Below are positions 33,763 to 44,020 of a stretch of DNA of 64,000 bases, in pieces; position 1 is the stretch's first letter; each line of letters starts with the position of its first letter. Below the pieces are notes generated by a model. It saw only the letters and a list, made by a program, of their open reading frames with translations. It searched no databases and was not told the DNA's origin. The DNA is from Aldehydirespirator sp965200005 (GTDB lineage Bacteria; Actinomycetota; Acidimicrobiia; Acidimicrobiales; Aldehydirespiratoraceae): NCBI GenBank assembly GCA_965200005.1, contig OZ241331.1, forward strand, positions 558,001 to 622,000, given 5' to 3'. Position numbers and translations under genes: made by a program.

Positions 33763-36700
33763 GTGACGACGGTGACGACGGTGTTGCAGGACTTCGATCT
33801 CGACCAGAGGTTCAGCCTCACCAGTGGTCGTGTGTTGCTTACGGGCGTTCAGGCACTCGTTCGCATCCCTATCGATCAGCACCGAGCCGACGCTGCCCGG
33901 GGCCTGCGCACCGCCACATTCATTTCTGGCTACCAGGGCTCGCCGCTCGGCACCGTTGACCTGACGATTGAGCGCAACCTTGAGTTGCTCACCGCCCACG
34001 ACGTGGTGTGGATTCCAGGTGTCAACGAGGAACTGGCTGCAACTGCGGTCTGGGGAACTCAGGAGCCACTGCTTGGGCCATTGGCGCACCACGACGGGGT
34101 TGTCGGCATGTGGTACGGCAAAGGCCCGGGGGTCGACCGCTGCGGCGACGCCTTCAAGCACGCCAACTTCAAGGGCACCGCCCCCAACGGCGGGGTGCTC
34201 GTGCTTGCCGGCGACGATCCACTTGCCAAGTCGTCCACGCTGCCAACCCAGGTCGAACCGGCGTTCTATGACGCTCAGATGCCGATCCTTTACCCGGGCG
34301 ACACACAGGATGTTCTTGACCTGGGGCTGCACGGGATCGCACTGTCTCGTTACAGCGGATTGTGGGTGGCGTTCAAGGTTGTGACCACGGTGGCCGACGG
34401 TTTCGGCACAGTTGTAGTAGCGCCCGACCGGGTGACCCCCACTATTCCCCGGCTCGAGATAGATGGCCGTCTCTGGCAACACAGCCAGCGACCTGGCCTG
34501 GTCACACCACTAAGCCTCGAACAAGAAAAAGAAATCGCCTACGAGCGGCTCGAAGCAGCCAAGGCATATGCCGCAGCTAATGGCCTAAACGAGATCAGCG
34601 GAGCCACTGCTGCGGCACGCCTCGGCATCATCGCTGCCGGACGCACCTTCACCGAGTTGCGCCAAGCCATCACAGACCTGGGTCTAGATGATGAAGCCTT
34701 ACGGCGACACGGAATCCGCCTGCTGCGCCTCGGCATGGTCTGGCCCCTCGAGCCCGAGATAGTGCGCCGTTTTGCGGGCGGACTCAACGAGATCCTGGTG
34801 CTTGACGAGAAGCGTGCCTTCATTGAGTTGTTCGTGCGTGATGTTCTTTATGGGCGTGCCAGCGCTCCCCGGGTGGTGGGCAAGACCGACGACCGGGGAC
34901 GCCGTCTAGTGCCCGCAGATGGCGAACTTAATGCTGATCGCATCGCCGGGATCCTTGCCGATCGGCTGCGTTCGGGTGTGCTTGGCGGCGACGTTGGAGC
35001 GCTGCCGGTAGCTGTTGAAGCGCGCCTTGCCATCATCGAAGCCGCAAACCGGGCCGACGAAGCCGAGGTCGCTCGGCTGCCCTACTGGTGTAGTGGGTGC
35101 CCGCACAGTCGCTCAACTGCTCTGCCGGAGGGCTCGATTGCGGGTGCTGGGGTGGGTTGCCATGCCATGGCACTGTGGATCGATGATCGTGCCCAGACCA
35201 TCCATCAGATGGGCGGCGAGGGAGCGACCTGGATAGGGCGAGCGCCGTTCACCGATCGCTCTCACATCTTCCAAAACATCGGTGACGGCACCTTCTTTCA
35301 CTCCGGCAGTCTGGCGCTCCGGGCTGCGGTAGCGGCCGGTGTAGACATCACCTACAAGATTCTTTACAACGGCGCTGTTGCCATGACTGGTGGCCAGGAT
35401 GTGGCTGGCAGCATGCCGATTGGAGAGCTAACTCAGGCGCTTGCAGCCGAGGGAGCTTCCCGGATCATCGTCTGCAGCGACAACCCGGGACGGTTCGGAG
35501 ACGAACTCGCCGAGGGCACCGACCTGTGGGAGCGCGATCGCCTAAAGGAAGCCCAGGTGGCCCTGCGAGACACGCGAGGGGTGACTGTCCTCGTGTACGA
35601 CCAGCAGTGCGCGGCCGAGAAGCGACGTGATCGCAAACGTGGCTTGCAGCCCACGCCGACCAAACGCATCTTCATCAACGAAGCCGTTTGTGAGGGCTGC
35701 GGTGATTGTGGAGCGAAGAGCCACTGCCTGTCGGTGCAGCCGATCGAGACCGAACTCGGTACCAAAACCCGGATTCATCAATCGTCCTGCAATTTCGATT
35801 ACACCTGCATAGAGGGTGATTGTCCGTCGTTTATTGAGGTAACCACGCCGCCGCGTAGTGCCAAACGGCGCAAGTCAAGGGCGTCGTCCGCCAAAACATC
35901 GGGAACCACGGCCGGATCTGAAGCTGCACTTGAACCGCCGGTGATGCCTGAGCCGGCTAGACCAACGCCAGGGGCTGCGGGCTATTCGCTGTTCATGGCC
36001 GGAGTCGGCGGGACGGGTGTCGTGACGGTGTCGCAGTTACTGGCAACGGCCGCTCTGCTTGACGACATAGCCGTAATGGGCCTTGACCAGACAGGGCTGA
36101 GCCAGAAGGGTGGCCCGGTTGTTTCGCATCTCAAGTTCTTCGATGCGACAGCCTCGGGGGCGAACCTGATCGGTGCGGGTACTGCCGATTGTTACTTGGG
36201 GTTTGACCTGCTGGTTGCCGCAGATCCCCACAACCTCGCCAAAGCTGACGCCGCTCACACCGTGGCGGTGGTGTCAACGAGCAAGCTGCCCACCGGCGAC
36301 ATGGTCGCTCACGTGGACGAGACGTATCCCGATGCAGACGCCTTGCTGGCAACCATTACCGCAGCGACCAGCAAAGATGTCCGCCTCGACGCTGATCGCA
36401 TGGCTGATGCGCTGCTCGGTACTGCCATGCCCGCCAATGTTTTGGTGCTTGGAGCTGCCTACCAGTCAGGCGGCATCCCGGTAAGCGCCGCCGCCATTGA
36501 GCGTGCCATCGAAGTCAACGGTGTTGCGGTGGCGGCCAATATCGAAGCCTTCCGCTGGGGACGGGTCTACGCGCATGAGGGCGTCGACGGGCTGGTCGGC
36601 CTCGGCGAGAGTGTTACTCGAGCAGCCCGCGATGATGCACCAAGCGCTGCAGCAGGGCTCGGTCTTGACGCTGCATCCGAGGGTGCTCAAGCCCTGGCGA

Positions 36701-37407
36701 AGGCACTCGTGGAGCGGTCAGACCTAACGAGCGATGATTCATCCGAAGCGCGACAGGCACTCTCTGAGTTCACGCAACGCCGAGCGGCTGACCTGATCGA
36801 CTACCAAGACGAAGCGCTGGCTTCTAGCTACATCGACTTCGTCGAGAAGGTCGCAGCCCGTGAACGACAGGTCATGGGGGGCTCAAGCGAACTCGCCACG
36901 GCGGTGGCCCGCCACCTCTACACGCTCACCGCATACAAGGACGAATACGAGGTTGCACGCCTACATCTACGACCGGGTTTGCGTGAGGCCATGGCTGAGT
37001 CAATCGGCAAGGTCACCAAGCACCGCATCCTGCTGCACCCGCCACTGCTGCGAGCACTCGGTTTGAAACGCAAGATCAGCCTCGGGCCGCTGCAAACACC
37101 AGCGCTCAAGCTCCTAAGAGCGATGCGCGGCCTGCGAGGTACCCGCCTTGACGTGTTTGGCTATTCGGCAATGCGTCGGCTCGAGCGCAAGCTCATCACC
37201 GAGTACCGCGATGTCATGGATCAAGAGCTCGACTCGCTCACCCGTGCCAGCTACTCACGAGCACTGCAGCTAGCCGCCCTGCCCGAGATGATCCGGGGAT
37301 ATGAGGACATCAAGCTGGCCAACATCGAGCGCTACCACGAAAAGATGAACACTTTGAGGAACGCCAGCAAGCAACGGGTCACCATCACGGCTAGACCAAC
37401 CCCCTAA
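33763..37407 (+). CDS. Fused indolepyruvate-ferredoxin-oxidoreductase-family protein
   Basis: This 1214-residue protein is the single-chain form of the thiamin-diphosphate 2-oxoacid:ferredoxin oxidoreductase family. The order is the pyrimidine-binding part (TFISGYQGSPLGTVD), the diphosphate part (GCPHSRSTALPEGSIAGAGVG split across the loop, HIFQNIGDGTFFHSG), an iron-sulfur segment (EAVCEGCGDCGAKSHC with a second cysteine group after it) and the gamma domain (FMAGVGGTGVVTVSQLL, GLDQTGLSQKGGPV). It would oxidatively decarboxylate an aryl or branched 2-oxoacid to an acyl-CoA. The start is a GTG in a duplicated GTGACGACG, so GTGs at 33763, 33772 and 33781 are alternatives. An MFS gene follows. 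Confidence 0.92.
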   Translation: MTTVTTVLQDFDLDQRFSLTSGRVLLTGVQALVRIPIDQHRADAARGLRTATFISGYQGSPLGTVDLTIERNLELLTAHDVVWIPGVNEELAATAVWGTQEPLLGPLAHHDGVVGMWYGKGPGVDRCGDAFKHANFKGTAPNGGVLVLAGDDPLAKSSTLPTQVEPAFYDAQMPILYPGDTQDVLDLGLHGIALSRYSGLWVAFKVVTTVADGFGTVVVAPDRVTPTIPRLEIDGRLWQHSQRPGLVTPLSLEQEKEIAYERLEAAKAYAAANGLNEISGATAAARLGIIAAGRTFTELRQAITDLGLDDEALRRHGIRLLRLGMVWPLEPEIVRRFAGGLNEILVLDEKRAFIELFVRDVLYGRASAPRVVGKTDDRGRRLVPADGELNADRIAGILADRLRSGVLGGDVGALPVAVEARLAIIEAANRADEAEVARLPYWCSGCPHSRSTALPEGSIAGAGVGCHAMALWIDDRAQTIHQMGGEGATWIGRAPFTDRSHIFQNIGDGTFFHSGSLALRAAVAAGVDITYKILYNGAVAMTGGQDVAGSMPIGELTQALAAEGASRIIVCSDNPGRFGDELAEGTDLWERDRLKEAQVALRDTRGVTVLVYDQQCAAEKRRDRKRGLQPTPTKRIFINEAVCEGCGDCGAKSHCLSVQPIETELGTKTRIHQSSCNFDYTCIEGDCPSFIEVTTPPRSAKRRKSRASSAKTSGTTAGSEAALEPPVMPEPARPTPGAAGYSLFMAGVGGTGVVTVSQLLATAALLDDIAVMGLDQTGLSQKGGPVVSHLKFFDATASGANLIGAGTADCYLGFDLLVAADPHNLAKADAAHTVAVVSTSKLPTGDMVAHVDETYPDADALLATITAATSKDVRLDADRMADALLGTAMPANVLVLGAAYQSGGIPVSAAAIERAIEVNGVAVAANIEAFRWGRVYAHEGVDGLVGLGESVTRAARDDAPSAAAGLGLDAASEGAQALAKALVERSDLTSDDSSEARQALSEFTQRRAADLIDYQDEALASSYIDFVEKVAARERQVMGGSSELATAVARHLYTLTAYKDEYEVARLHLRPGLREAMAESIGKVTKHRILLHPPLLRALGLKRKISLGPLQTPALKLLRAMRGLRGTRLDVFGYSAMRRLERKLITEYRDVMDQELDSLTRASYSRALQLAALPEMIRGYEDIKLANIERYHEKMNTLRNASKQRVTITARPTP

Positions 37408-37428
37408 CGGCGCGCCACAGTCTTAGCA

Positions 37429-38619
37429 ATGGCAGCGGACTCAATGCAGGGGGCTGCTCCCATCCAAGCCCTAGCGGCTTCGATCTTCTGCCTGACTTCG
37501 GCCATCCTGCCCGGCTTCCTCACCGGCGCCCTCGGCAACGACATCAAGGCCCAGTTCGACATCGGCGACACCGGTCTTGGAGTAACGCTGGCAGTCACAT
37601 ATGCACTCAGCGCTGTAGCGACCGTGCATGCCGGAGAGTTCGCTGACCGCATCGGCCCGCGCCGCAGCCTCCAGATCGCCATGTCGCTAGCGCTGCTTGG
37701 GTATGCCGGCGTTGCGATAGCACCAACCTTTGTCACATTTCTCGCAGCACTGGCCCTAACGGGTGCTGGTCTGACAGTTGCAGGGCCTGCCGCCAAGGTG
37801 CTAGTCGCCCAACACATCACACCGGATCGCCAAGGCATTGCTTTCGGCATCCACATGTCTGCGATTCCCCTGGCACCGTTGCTCGCCGGGCTAACCGTGC
37901 CTCTGGTGGGTGGCACCTCGGGATGGCGCTGGGCTTTTGTGGGCGCGGCATCACTGGCCATAGTTGCGCTGGTGATGCTGCCCCCCGACCGGCTGCCGCC
38001 TGTAATGCCGATCGCAAAGTCGTCCGGGGGATCTGGGCGCTTCGGTCACGTTCAACTAGGCCCATTGTTCGTGTTCGCGGTGGCGGCGACGCTGGCCGCA
38101 TCAGCCGTGATCGGAGCTGCCAGTTTCTTTGTGATCAACGGCGACGAAGCGGGCATCTCCGAGGATCTTGCAGGTTTGTTGCTGTCGGTCGCTAGCGCCG
38201 GGGTGATCATCACACGCATCACCCTCGGGGCACGAGCCGACCGGGGACGTAGCGGATCGATCGGCACCGTTGCCACGCTGCTTGCCGCTAGCGCCGCGGG
38301 TTATGCGTTGATGGCTGCCGACGAACCCTGGATGTACGCCATCGGCGGGCAATTGGCCATCATCCTCGGCTGGTCTTGGCCCGGACTCATGGTCGTGGCG
38401 CTCGTTCGGATGAACCCGCACGCCCCTGGACTGGCATCGGCGTTCACGGTGAGCGGCCTCAATGCCGGGTCGGTGATAGGCCCTGCCGCCTACGGCTTGA
38501 TCAGCGACGCCGCATCGTCCTCGCTAGCCCTTGCAGTGTCGAGTGCATCAGCGTTGGGAGCGGCGAGCTTGAGCCTGCTAGCCCGGTGGATGCTGAAGGA
38601 ATCCGCGACGCGGTCCTGA
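37429..38619 (+). CDS. MFS transporter
   Basis: The 396-residue protein is hydrophobic with about 12 membrane spans. The cytoplasmic loop between spans 2 and 3 carries the family motif as GEFADRIGPRRSLQ, and the second half repeats it weakly as GARADRGRSGSIG. It begins 22 bp after the oxidoreductase stop and probably belongs to its transcript. Direction and substrate cannot be inferred beyond a small organic acid as a guess. Confidence 0.88.
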   Translation: MAADSMQGAAPIQALAASIFCLTSAILPGFLTGALGNDIKAQFDIGDTGLGVTLAVTYALSAVATVHAGEFADRIGPRRSLQIAMSLALLGYAGVAIAPTFVTFLAALALTGAGLTVAGPAAKVLVAQHITPDRQGIAFGIHMSAIPLAPLLAGLTVPLVGGTSGWRWAFVGAASLAIVALVMLPPDRLPPVMPIAKSSGGSGRFGHVQLGPLFVFAVAATLAASAVIGAASFFVINGDEAGISEDLAGLLLSVASAGVIITRITLGARADRGRSGSIGTVATLLAASAAGYALMAADEPWMYAIGGQLAIILGWSWPGLMVVALVRMNPHAPGLASAFTVSGLNAGSVIGPAAYGLISDAASSSLALAVSSASALGAASLSLLARWMLKESATRS

Positions 38620-38714
38620 TCAGATGCCGGATACCTACCCACGAAGAGCAAACGATTACGGTATTTGGAGCCGGGCCATCACGGGGCCCGCCGGCCCAAC
38701 CGGGAGGATGCTCG

Positions 38715-39635
38715 GTGCTTAGATGGCTCGCGAGACGCATTGTCGCGGCAGCGCTAGTCGTCTTCGTCGTCTCATCGCTGGTTTTCGTGGTCACCCATGT
38801 GTTTACCGATCCGGCGACGGTGTCACTGCCACTTGAAGCCACACCTGAGCATCGCGCCCAACGCCGTACGGCTCTTGGTCTGGACCGACCCCTAGCAGCT
38901 CAGTACTGGGAGTTCGTTTCGGGGCTCGTCACGGGTGACCTCGGCGAGTCGTTCTGGCAGAGTCGACCCGCATCAGAGCTAGTTCTGGAACGTTTGCCGG
39001 CAACCCTCAAGCTGGTTGCGGGTGCAACAGTCGTCACCGTCCTGCTAGCGGCTCCAATGGGGATCATCGCCGCATGGTGGGAACGCCGCTTTGCTGATCA
39101 CGCCGTGTTGAGCGTGTCGATGCTGTCGATCAGCGCCCCGCCCTTCTGGATCGGGTACCTGCTGATAATCGTGTTTGCAGTGCAGCTGGGATGGGTGCCA
39201 ACGTTTGGATCCCGCGGATTCACGTCGCTGATACTGCCGTCGTTCGCTATAGGTCTCGCTAGTGCGGGACGGCTAGCTCAGATGACACGGCGCGGCATTG
39301 TCGAGGAGTTGCGCAAGCCTTATGCCCTCACCGCCCTGTCACGGGGCTTCTCGCGCTCGTACACGATCGTGCATCACACCTTCCGAAACGTCGGTGCTGG
39401 TTTCGTGACAATGACGGGCTGGGAACTAACGCGCATGTTCACGGGCTACACGGTCGTGATTGAGGTGGTCTTTGCCTGGCCCGGTGTGGGCCGCTTGGCC
39501 ATTCATGCGATCGAGAATCGTGACCTTGTGTTAGTGCAAGCTGCTGTGGTGGTGCTCGCTGCCCTCGTCGTTGTTACGAATTTGCTGGTTGACGTTGCCC
39601 GCAGGCTCATCGACCCGAGAGTGGATCTCACATGA
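38715..39635 (+). CDS. dppB: Dipeptide/oligopeptide-type ABC importer permease 1
   Basis: The 306-residue permease has six predicted spans and the DppB/OppB order: RIVAAALVVFVVSSLVFVV, the conserved GLVTGDLGESF, then LPATLKLVAGATVVTV. The coupling loop comes late, near GFSRSYTIVHHTFRNVG. The GTG at 38715 is chosen because GGGAGG lies 7 nt upstream; the frame is open further upstream but that would overlap the MFS gene. It is first in a four-gene importer operon. No binding-protein gene lies in the operon. Confidence 0.9.
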   Translation: MLRWLARRIVAAALVVFVVSSLVFVVTHVFTDPATVSLPLEATPEHRAQRRTALGLDRPLAAQYWEFVSGLVTGDLGESFWQSRPASELVLERLPATLKLVAGATVVTVLLAAPMGIIAAWWERRFADHAVLSVSMLSISAPPFWIGYLLIIVFAVQLGWVPTFGSRGFTSLILPSFAIGLASAGRLAQMTRRGIVEELRKPYALTALSRGFSRSYTIVHHTFRNVGAGFVTMTGWELTRMFTGYTVVIEVVFAWPGVGRLAIHAIENRDLVLVQAAVVVLAALVVVTNLLVDVARRLIDPRVDLT

Positions 39636-40630
39636 GTAGCCCTGCCACATCTGGGGACATGGACATGGACATGGACGTGGACGTGGCCTCCGCCGGCGAC
39701 GCTGTGAGCAGCATGAGCGATGCCGGCGCCAACGGTGGCGAGCAAGACAGCCTGATGCGAGACCTGCGCCGGCATCTGCGCAAGTCCAAAGCTGGTATTG
39801 CCGGGCTCGTCATCACAACGTGCTTTGCACTGGTTGCGATCGTGGGCCCGTGGATACCTGGTCTACCGGATCCTGCCCAGCAGAGCCTGCGTGACAAGCT
39901 CACGCCGCCGGTGGGTTGGGGCGGCACCTGGTCTCATCCCCTTGGCACCGACGCCCTGGGTCGCGACATCTTGGCTCGCCTGATCGATGGTGCCCGGATC
40001 TCGCTTCTGGTTGCTCTCGCGGCGGTGGTGATTGCTGCGATCATCGGCACGACGCTGGGGCTAATCGCCGGTTACATAGGCGGCAAGATCGACACTCTCA
40101 TCGTCTCGGCAGCCGATGTGCAGATGGCTTTCCCCGGCGTTCTAGCGGGCTTGATCCTTGTTGCTGCATTCGGGCCAAGCGTGTGGTTGGTGATCATCGT
40201 AATTGCGATGTCGAGTTGGATGGTGTTCACCCGTGTTGGACGGGGTCTTGTGATGACACTCAAGACATCGCTGTTTGTGGAGGCATCGGAGTTAGCAGGT
40301 GCGCCAGGCCGGCGGGTAATGATCAGACACTTGCTCCCCAACCTGGTGAGTTCGCTAATCACGTTGTGCGTGCTTGAGTTGGCTGCAGCGATCCTGTCGG
40401 AGTCGGCTTTCGCGTTCCTGGGATTTGGTGTGCAGCCACCCCGGTCGTCTTGGGGGCTGATGATCCAGCAAGGACGCAACTACATCACCGATGGATGGTG
40501 GATCGTCACATTCGCGGGTCTAGCGATCGCCATCGTGGTGCTTGGCGTGAACCTGCTGTCGTTGTGGCTCCAATCATTTAACGATGTGGCTGAGCGAGAG
40601 CAAATCATCTTGGAGAGGCCCGGCGGATGA
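39632..40630 (+). CDS. dppC: Dipeptide/oligopeptide-type ABC importer permease 2
   Basis: The 332-residue partner permease overlaps permease 1 by 4 bp. The membrane part follows the DppC layout: KSKAGIAGLVITTCFALVAI, SHPLGTDALGRDILARLIDGARISL, then SSWMVFTRVGRG and EASELAGAPGRRVMIRHLLPN for the coupling helix. The N-terminus is unusual: an acidic 45-residue leader with a hexamer-encoded M-D-M-D-M-D-V-D-V run. It forms the channel with permease 1. Confidence 0.9.
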   Translation: MSSPATSGDMDMDMDVDVASAGDAVSSMSDAGANGGEQDSLMRDLRRHLRKSKAGIAGLVITTCFALVAIVGPWIPGLPDPAQQSLRDKLTPPVGWGGTWSHPLGTDALGRDILARLIDGARISLLVALAAVVIAAIIGTTLGLIAGYIGGKIDTLIVSAADVQMAFPGVLAGLILVAAFGPSVWLVIIVIAMSSWMVFTRVGRGLVMTLKTSLFVEASELAGAPGRRVMIRHLLPNLVSSLITLCVLELAAAILSESAFAFLGFGVQPPRSSWGLMIQQGRNYITDGWWIVTFAGLAIAIVVLGVNLLSLWLQSFNDVAEREQIILERPGG

Positions 40631-41685
40631 ACTCAACGGTGAGCACGCCTCCACAAGAGCCCGCGGCAAACGTCGACACAGCCGGTGAGTTGGACGAGTT
40701 TCGTGAGGGGCGACTGCTTGAGGTCAAGGATCTCACCGTCGGGTTCCCGACCCGGGACGGAACGGTGCTTGGCGTGGATCATCTGACCCTCAACGTCGGC
40801 TCGCATGAGCGTCTCGGTGTGGTTGGCGAGTCGGGATCCGGCAAGAGCGTCATGGGCCTGGCGATTCTGGGGATGGTGCAAGCTCCTGGGCGCATCATGG
40901 GTGGCTCGGTGCGGTGGCGCGGTGAGGATGTGCTTGATCCGGCTGTAGCGAACCGGGTGCGAGGCCGGGAGATCGCCATGATCTTCCAAGACCCCATGGT
41001 GTCACTGAACCCGCTCAAGACCGTGGGCGCGCAACTGCGTGAGTTGCTACGACGGCGTGTCGGCATGGAACGCGCAGGCATAAAGAAGCGCTCGTTGGAA
41101 CTGCTTGACATGGTCGGGATCGCTCACCCCGCCGAGCGACTGAAGTCCTACGCCTACGAGCTCTCTGGCGGATTGCGCCAGCGGGTGATGATCGCCACAG
41201 CGCTCGCATGTGAACCAACGCTTCTAATCGCCGACGAACCCACCACCGGGCTTGATGTGACGATCCAGGATCAGATCCTCACGCTGCTCCATGACCTGTC
41301 CACACAACTGGGCGTGTCGGTGCTGATGATCACCCATGACCTCGGTGTTGTCGCACAGTTCTGTGACCGGGTGCAGGTGATGTATGCGGGACGCATAGTC
41401 GAGCGGGCTCCCATCAACGAAATGTTCGCAGATCCGCTGCATCCGTATTCCGGCGGTCTGCTGAACTCAGTTCCACGGGTCGACCAGAGCGATGTTGACA
41501 TGGTCGGGATTCCCGGAGAGCCACTTGATCGTGCCCAGTTCCCGCCGGGATGTGCATTTGAGCCACGCTGCCCGGAGGCGCACGACTCGTGTCAGCAGGC
41601 TCCACCACCGCTGCTCAAGGTCGCTCACCGTCGCTGGGTTGCATGCTTCAACCGTTCACCCGGAGCGCCGGAGACATCTCGATGA
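40627..41685 (+). CDS. dppD: Dipeptide/oligopeptide-type ABC importer ATPase 1
   Basis: The 352-residue ATPase has Walker A GESGSGKSVM, Q-loop IFQDPMVSLNP, signature LSGGLRQRV, Walker B LLIADEPTTGLD and the switch histidine in LMITHDLGVV. The C-terminal cysteine-rich tail (CAFEPRCPEAHDSC) is the iron-sulfur or regulatory segment seen in DppD/OppD. It overlaps both neighbours by 4 bp and powers the importer with ATPase 2. Confidence 0.95.
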   Translation: MNSTVSTPPQEPAANVDTAGELDEFREGRLLEVKDLTVGFPTRDGTVLGVDHLTLNVGSHERLGVVGESGSGKSVMGLAILGMVQAPGRIMGGSVRWRGEDVLDPAVANRVRGREIAMIFQDPMVSLNPLKTVGAQLRELLRRRVGMERAGIKKRSLELLDMVGIAHPAERLKSYAYELSGGLRQRVMIATALACEPTLLIADEPTTGLDVTIQDQILTLLHDLSTQLGVSVLMITHDLGVVAQFCDRVQVMYAGRIVERAPINEMFADPLHPYSGGLLNSVPRVDQSDVDMVGIPGEPLDRAQFPPGCAFEPRCPEAHDSCQQAPPPLLKVAHRRWVACFNRSPGAPETSR

Positions 41686-42710
41686 TCGCCCCAAGCACTC
41701 CGGCCTCGGCGACACAGGACACATGGGCGGCCGGGGACACCTCGACCAAACACTCTGAGGTGCCACTGATTGAGAGCCGCGGACTCAGCGTCCATTACAC
41801 CCGCTGGGTGGGTAGCCGTCGTCGCACCGTGTACGCACTAGATGATCTAGACCTGACCGTCGCCAAAGGCGAGACGGTAGGGCTGGTCGGCGAGTCGGGT
41901 TGCGGCAAGTCAACTGCTGGGCGTGCCCTGCTTGGTGCAGTGAAGCCAGTAAAGGGGCAGGTGCTTTACCGGGGTGAGGATGTCACCGACCTGAGCAAGC
42001 GCCGCTGGCGTGCCATGCGCAAACAGGTGCAGATGATCTTCCAGGACCCCTACTCAGCGCTGAACCCCAAGCTGAAGGTGGGCGAGAGCATCGCCGAGCC
42101 GTTCCTGGTTCATACGCGGATGCGTCGCGCTGAGCTATCCGACGCGGTGGCTGAGCTTCTTGAGATGGTCGGGATGACGCCAAGCGCAGCCGACAAGTAC
42201 CCGCATGCGTTTTCGGGTGGACAGCGCCAGCGGATCGTAATCGCCCGGGCTCTGGCGTTGCGACCCGGGTTTGTTGTGGCAGATGAGGCGACGGCTGCTC
42301 TCGATGTGTCGATTCAGGCGCAGATCGTCAACCTGCTGGTTGAACTCAAAGCCACTGTCGGGCTGTCGTATCTATTCATCTCGCATAATCTGGCTGTTGT
42401 ACGACATATCTCTGACCGAGTTGCGATCATGTACCTCGGACATTTGATGGAGATCGGCAGCCGCCAGAACATCTACGACAACCCCACTCATCCATATTCC
42501 CAGGCGCTGCTGTCGGCTGTGCCCGTTCCGGATCCGACAGCTCGCCGCAAGCACATACCTCTCGCTGGTGATCTGCCGAGTCCTATGGATCCGCCCACCG
42601 GCTGCCGTTTCAACACTCGCTGCCCGCACGCGGTGCAACAGTGCTTTGAGGAGCGGCCGCCCTTGAAGGAGCGCTCGCCCGGTCATCTCGTTGCCTGCTG
42701 GGTGAATTGA
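41682..42710 (+). CDS. dppF: Dipeptide/oligopeptide-type ABC importer ATPase 2
   Basis: The 342-residue ATPase starts at the ATG at 41682, which overlaps the preceding stop as ATGA. It has Walker A GESGCGKSTA, Q-loop IFQDPYSALNP, signature FSGGQRQR, Walker B FVVADEATAALD and switch LFISHNLAVV. The usual ADEP is ADEA here. The tail CRFNTRCPHAVQQC matches DppF/OppF. It ends in a 4-bp overlap with an MFS gene, so the importer operon extends to that transporter. Confidence 0.95.
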   Translation: MIAPSTPASATQDTWAAGDTSTKHSEVPLIESRGLSVHYTRWVGSRRRTVYALDDLDLTVAKGETVGLVGESGCGKSTAGRALLGAVKPVKGQVLYRGEDVTDLSKRRWRAMRKQVQMIFQDPYSALNPKLKVGESIAEPFLVHTRMRRAELSDAVAELLEMVGMTPSAADKYPHAFSGGQRQRIVIARALALRPGFVVADEATAALDVSIQAQIVNLLVELKATVGLSYLFISHNLAVVRHISDRVAIMYLGHLMEIGSRQNIYDNPTHPYSQALLSAVPVPDPTARRKHIPLAGDLPSPMDPPTGCRFNTRCPHAVQQCFEERPPLKERSPGHLVACWVN

Positions 42711-43870
42711 TCGATCGCTCCCTGACGCCGCGCCCCGTCACCTTCGGGTACTTATTCGCGCTGTACTTCATTCTTGGTGGCGCCGAGACAATGATCTCGC
42801 CGCTGTTCCCGCTGGTTCGCCAGGATCTCGACCTCGTCGAGTCGCATCAAGCGGCGATCCTCGCGGCCGTCGCTGGTGGGATCGCATCGTTCAACGTGAT
42901 CGGCGGCGCCTCGAGCCGCTGGCTGACCAACCGTGCTCTGGTGCGTGCCACCGCAGTCAGCCTCGCTGTCGGAATGGCGCTCTCGGCTCTAGCACAAGAG
43001 TTCTGGGTGTTGCTGGTCGGCCAAGCAATGCTCGGTGTTGCGTTCGGGATCTTCTTTCCACCGGCACTAGCAAGCGTGGCCCGGCTCTATCCCGATGCGC
43101 CGGGTAAGGCCATCGCCATCTGGGGTCAGGCCTACTCGTTCGGGCTCGCCTCGGCTGCTCTTAGCGGGTTTGCGGGAAGTGCATGGCGCTGCGTGTTTGC
43201 GGCATGCACTGTGCCCTCGGTGCTGGCGATTGCCTATGTGCCACGCTGGATTGAACCAGCCGCAGATCCATCACCTGCGGGTTTGGTTGCCCAGCTTTGG
43301 GAGTACGCCCGGCGCCAGACCTACCGTCTCGCTGGCTATGCGAGCTTCGGAGGAGTGTCGATGCACTTTGTGGTGATCGGCTTCTCACCAGTGTTCTTTG
43401 TTGATCGCGGCATTGAATTGCGTCTGGTTGCAGCTCTGCTAGCTGCGGGCCGGGCACTGTCAGCGGCTGTGAAACTCGTCGGTGGTGCTCTGTATGACCG
43501 CAAGGGTGGGCCCTGGACTGCCCGCCTGATGCTGCTGATCACATCGGTTCTGGGGGTGCCCCTGCTGCTGCTGCCGGCGTCGGTGGGGGTGTGGATGCTC
43601 GTGCCGTTCGTGGGTATGGCGGTGTCGGTACTGCCAGTTGCGAACGCGATGCTGGTGGCCGCGCTGCCAGCCCAATCGGGTTGGGGAATTGGCACGTTCC
43701 GGGCTGCGCTGCTCGGTTCAGCGGCGCTACTTTCGGCGATCGTGAGCATGCTCTTGCGCTGGGGAGTGCCGTTGTCGCTGTTGATGGTGCTGGCTCTGGG
43801 GCTGCCGGCACTTGCAGCGGCCGCCACCCATCGCAGCATCTCAACCGGCAGCACTTCAACCGGTCGCTAA
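42707..43870 (+). CDS. MFS transporter
   Basis: The 387-residue protein has about 12 spans and a typical MFS pattern (TFGYLFALYFILGGAETM near the start, ASVARLYPDAPGKAIAIWGQ in the middle). The start taken is a TTG overlapping the dppF stop. It ends the importer operon and is followed at once by a hairpin. Coupling to an ABC importer suggests it handles the same or a product compound, as an inference. Confidence 0.85.
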   Translation: MIDRSLTPRPVTFGYLFALYFILGGAETMISPLFPLVRQDLDLVESHQAAILAAVAGGIASFNVIGGASSRWLTNRALVRATAVSLAVGMALSALAQEFWVLLVGQAMLGVAFGIFFPPALASVARLYPDAPGKAIAIWGQAYSFGLASAALSGFAGSAWRCVFAACTVPSVLAIAYVPRWIEPAADPSPAGLVAQLWEYARRQTYRLAGYASFGGVSMHFVVIGFSPVFFVDRGIELRLVAALLAAGRALSAAVKLVGGALYDRKGGPWTARLMLLITSVLGVPLLLLPASVGVWMLVPFVGMAVSVLPVANAMLVAALPAQSGWGIGTFRAALLGSAALLSAIVSMLLRWGVPLSLLMVLALGLPALAAAATHRSISTGSTSTGR

Positions 43871-43872
43871 GC

Positions 43873-43898
43873 CACAGCGGCCCTGCAAGCCGCCTGTG
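43873..43898 (+). terminator. Hairpin after the importer operon
   Basis: CACAGCGGC (43873-43881) pairs with GCCGCCTGTG (43889-43898), with one bulged base and a 7-nt loop, starting 3 bp after the MFS stop. There is no long T-run, so it may be a weak intrinsic or stabilising hairpin. Confidence 0.55.
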
Positions 43899-44020
43899 AT
43901 CAGTGTCAAGATACAGAAAGATCAACCGAGAGCATTATCTGTGCTGTTACAGCATGGAAGCTCATAGAGCTTGCGCCTGATGAATCTGCTTGACATTAAA
44001 AGGCTGAGCTCACAGATCCG

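Noticed and set aside
38376..38714. N-terminal extension of the first permease
   Set aside because: It overlaps the MFS gene, is not hydrophobic, and the GTG at 38715 has a good ribosome site.
39656..39690. Phase-variable hexamer tract in the second permease
   Set aside because: Six-base units keep frame, so copy change would not switch the gene; likely just a low-complexity leader.
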